DNA of 25,968 nt from Bodo saltans (taxonomy: Eukaryota; Euglenozoa; Kinetoplastea; Eubodonida; Bodonidae), in the NCBI GenBank assembly GCA_001460835.1, contig CYKH01002061.1, positions 3,121-29,088 on the forward strand. Direction: 5' to 3'. Positions 23,960 to 25,968 of the stretch are shown one piece after another. Under the pieces are notes generated by a model, which was not told the DNA's origin, made no database searches, and worked only from the letters and a program-made list of their open reading frames with translations. How positions within the stretch are numbered: position 1 is the stretch's first letter; the number at the start of each line of letters is the position of its first letter. A program made the translations under genes and the position numbers.

Positions 23960-24652
23960 ATGCGCGTCAGAGTGGTCAGTGCCTGTGGTGCACACCCCTC
24001 CATTCAGCGCTTTTTTTCCAACATGTTTTCGGCCACCTTGCCGCGTCTGTGCGCGAGTGTGAAACCCGTCTACTACAATCCGCGAACGTGGCCCAAGCAC
24101 TGGGCAGCATCAGACATACAAAATCTCCTTGAAGGTCACCTCTTGAATCCAAGCGACGCACCAAAAATTTATGAATCACTGAAGATCTTCCTCAATAGCA
24201 GCCATTTAGATAGTGACTTGATGAGTTTACACATCCTGGTGCGCCATACAATCAAACCTCCGCCACGTAGCGAAGTTGATGTGGAACGCTACTTGCGCAA
24301 ACATCTGGATCCCAATTGTGATAATGTCGAGATGAGGCTTCAAGAACGGGCACCTCAATTGGAAAAGGCAAGCGCCTAGTTGCGAAAATCACCCGGAAGT
24401 GAAAAGCGCCAAGTTTCGCTGTGTTATTCGCCACGAGGCAGCGGTAAGTCTCAGTTCTTGAAATCGTTTGTCCATGAGAAGCGCTTGGAAGCGATGAAAT
24501 GTGGGCGAGTCATCGTCCGTTGCTGCGACTTAGCTGTGCAAACGAAGGTATTGTTATCACTGCTTGACTTGAAAAAAAAGGAGCGTTGTCCTCGCTTGCT
24601 CAACTGCTTTTTTATTCTTTTGATTTTCCTTCTTTTGACACGTTTTCATTAA
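23960..24652 (+). pseudogene. TWP/P-loop family copy 10, broken N-terminal fragment
   Basis: The ATG at 23960 gives an arginine-rich N-terminus (M-R-V-R-V-V-S-A) and a good N-domain (N-P-R-T-W-P-K-H-W). A TAG at 24377-24379 interrupts the frame in the helix before the P-G-S-E-K-R strand. The same frame then continues the family through an intact Walker A (S-P-R-G-S-G-K-S-Q, near 24430-24456) and G-R-V-I-V-R-C-C-D. Homology ends near 24535. The last 35 or so codons (to TAA 24650-24652) are a leucine/phenylalanine stretch read from pyrimidine-rich spacer-like DNA. Everything from C-E-L-I-R onward is missing. Nonsense mutation plus 3' deletion is the simplest reading. Confidence 0.75.
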
Positions 24653-24808
24653 CACTATTGTTTCGATCTGAGAATGGAGCATCGCTGCGGAATCTTGCGT
24701 AGTGCTCGAAACAAGCTTCCCTCTGCACTCAATAACAGAAAGTGTTTATTCCCCCTTACAGCTTCTGCTTGGCTGTCTTCTCCTTTTTTTTTTGTATGGG
24801 TGACATGA

Positions 24809-25229
24809 ACGTACGAGGTGCCCCTACTGCTCCTGCGAATCGACCGCAAACTTGTGGTGGGGCTGCGCTTCACGAAGAAAGAAAACTGGCAGCACAAACA
24901 ACAAGAGTTGAAAGTTGACAAGGAATACTTGTAAATCTTGAACCAATCAACTACAACACAACGTAGCGTTGTTGACAATCTCCACAATCCTTCAAAATTA
25001 ATTGAACTGCCGTTTCGATCTGGAGCAGAATCGATCATCGCTGCGACACTTGAGGGTGTACTCGAACGCTGGAACGATGTTTCGCCCTGCAACAAGCGAG
25101 AACGGAAAGAGTGTTTGCCAAGAGAGTGACGACATGTTTGTCTTCCCCTTCCCACTACATCGTGCACATCAATCTCCTGCCGTTGCTCGCTTCTACCCGG
25201 CGGCCGGCGTCTCTTTTCTTTTGTTTTGA
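24809..25229 (+). pseudogene. Unidentified + strand broken reading frame
   Basis: From 24809 about 41 codons are open to a TAA at 24932, and the same frame then continues for 65 codons to TGA at about 25127-25129. Stretches such as V-P-L-L-L-L-R-I-D-R-K-L-V-V-G-L-R-F and A-A-T-L-E-G-V-L-E-R-W look protein-like. A +1 frame continues to 25229. A short ATG frame (24796 or 24805) overlaps the start, and the minus strand is open over most of the region, so the reading is uncertain. A faint likeness of V-P-L-L-L-L-R to the family strand M-P-L-L-L-K-R is not enough to assign it. Confidence 0.25.
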
Positions 25230-25290
25230 TTATTTCCTTACAGCACGGCGAGCATAACAGCTAAAGCGCAACAAATGTGATGAACGTTTA

Positions 25291-25794
25291 TTAGTTGTTG
25301 TACAGTAATAATGTAAGCTTAACACCGGAAAAGACTCGAAAATAAGATGTGCCAAAGATGTTCACTATCGGACACCAAACGCGCCAAGATTCGGCGTGAC
25401 TTCCGTCAGCACAATCAGGCACACAATGGAATGCCACGTGCTCTTCTGAGACAGCAAACACGTCCACTCTGAAGCCATTCTGATACTCGCCACTCCAAAG
25501 AACGTCACCTCTCGCCTTTCGGCGAACAAGTTTTACTCGAACCACCCCTTGATGCTTTCGCTTGCAAGGCTTGCCCGCTTGAGGCAGTGAAGGAGTCGCG
25601 TATCTCTCGACGTGCTGGTCGACCGTTACTGTATTATTTGCGAATTCATCATTTGTGTGACTATGGCCCTAACGTAGCCGAGCCACCAGGTTGCCTAATT
25701 TCAGTACTAATAAGTAAGAACCTTTTAATGTGCAATGTATTTTGTTACGGGTGACACGGAAACAAACAAACATGAAATTTCCGTAAATTTGCAT
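25291..25794 (-). pseudogene. Unidentified minus-strand broken reading frame
   Basis: An ATG at 25794 (or 25773) opens 41 (34) codons to a TAG at 25671-25669. The same frame then stays open for 125 more codons to the TAA at 25291. The long part has charged and aromatic composition typical of a folded domain, with a basic patch (K-P-C-K-R-K-H-Q) followed by V-V-R-V-K-L-V-R-R-K, then W-S-G-E-Y-Q-N-G-F-R-V-D-V-F. No ATG occurs in the 125-codon part. It is opposite in strand to the gene array. I do not recognise it; a relic gene or mobile-element fragment is possible. Confidence 0.35.
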
Positions 25795-25968
25795 CGTTGG
25801 TGATTTGAAATTCTAACTACAAACGTTGCGGTGAATATCGTAGTTTATTGTGGGTTTCACTTGCTGGCGTTTGTGTTTCCACCATCGATGTATTCCTTGC
25901 TTTTGAAAGTGATTATACTGCATTTTTATGATGCGCCTTATTCAGCCCAACACACTTGCGCAATACTG

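Larger units (their letters stand above)
24653..25968. other. Right-end region of decayed sequence
   Basis: No intact gene. It contains acceptor-like tracts (CCCCCTTACAG ending at 24761; a T run at 24784-24793), a + strand broken frame (24809-25229) and a minus-strand broken frame (25291-25794), both listed separately. From 25795 to the window end nothing is recognisable. Confidence 0.5.

Noticed and set aside
24655-25167. 170-codon minus-strand frame from a GTG
   Set aside because: No ATG near the start. It crosses pyrimidine runs read as lysine and glutamate stretches, and the composition is serine/arginine-rich noise. The + strand frames there look more protein-like.

Overview
The window looks like nuclear DNA of a kinetoplastid protist, most probably a free-living bodonid of the Bodo saltans type. 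The reasons are: long intronless genes all on the + strand; one divergent gene family in tandem; pyrimidine-rich spacers followed by an AG a short distance before the first ATG, as expected for trans-splice acceptors; and arginine/serine-rich N-termini of the kind used for mitochondrial import. The species is inferred, not shown. No tRNA, rRNA, CRISPR array or intact transposon was seen.

Nearly all coding content is one multigene family, here called the TWP/P-loop family and numbered copies 0 to 10. A full member has about 660-740 residues, in this order: a variable N-terminus; a conserved N-domain (D-P-x-T-W-P-K-x-W, then D-I-x-x-L-L, P-N-Y-x-S-L and P-P-P-x-x-V-D); a Walker A motif (S-P-R-G-S-G-K-T-Q) followed by G-R-V-I-V-R-C-C; a C-E-L-I-R-x-H-V-E-x-V-T-G helix; a Walker B-like strand (P-L-I-I-L-D-T-C-E); a G-G-V-P-R motif followed by L-L-R-L; and a long C-terminal region with A-Y-T-C-L-L-A-S-S-T-K, L-P-S-Q-L-H-P-F-L, F-E-G-A-V-H, F-A-V-P-L-Q-L and a terminal M-S-S-x-S-W-L. 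The order of P-loop, G-G-x-P-R and F-E-x-x-x-H recalls the ATPase-plus-nuclease layout of trypanosome RHS and Crinkler-type proteins, but this kinship is a hypothesis.

Layout, left to right: copy 0 (short, cut by the window edge), copy 1 (full), copy 2 (short, frameshifted), copy 3 (full), a spacer with a C-terminal relic and an antisense relic, copy 4 (short), copy 5 (full), copy 6 (split, with its middle replaced), copy 7 (full), copy 8 (full), copy 9 (short), copy 10 (broken N-terminal fragment), then about 1.3 kb of decayed sequence.

The most notable pattern is that short members are not random truncations. Copies 0, 2, 4 and 9 all stop within about a dozen codons of the same A-N-V-T-x-I-G-P-L strand. 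Copies 0, 2 and 4 have also lost the Walker A lysine and altered the Walker B aspartate, and copies 0 and 2 share the same Trp-Val substitution inside the former P-loop. This suggests a second class of family member, without ATP binding, interspersed with full-length putative ATPases. Gene conversion, relic fragments and spacer duplications indicate rapid turnover of the array.
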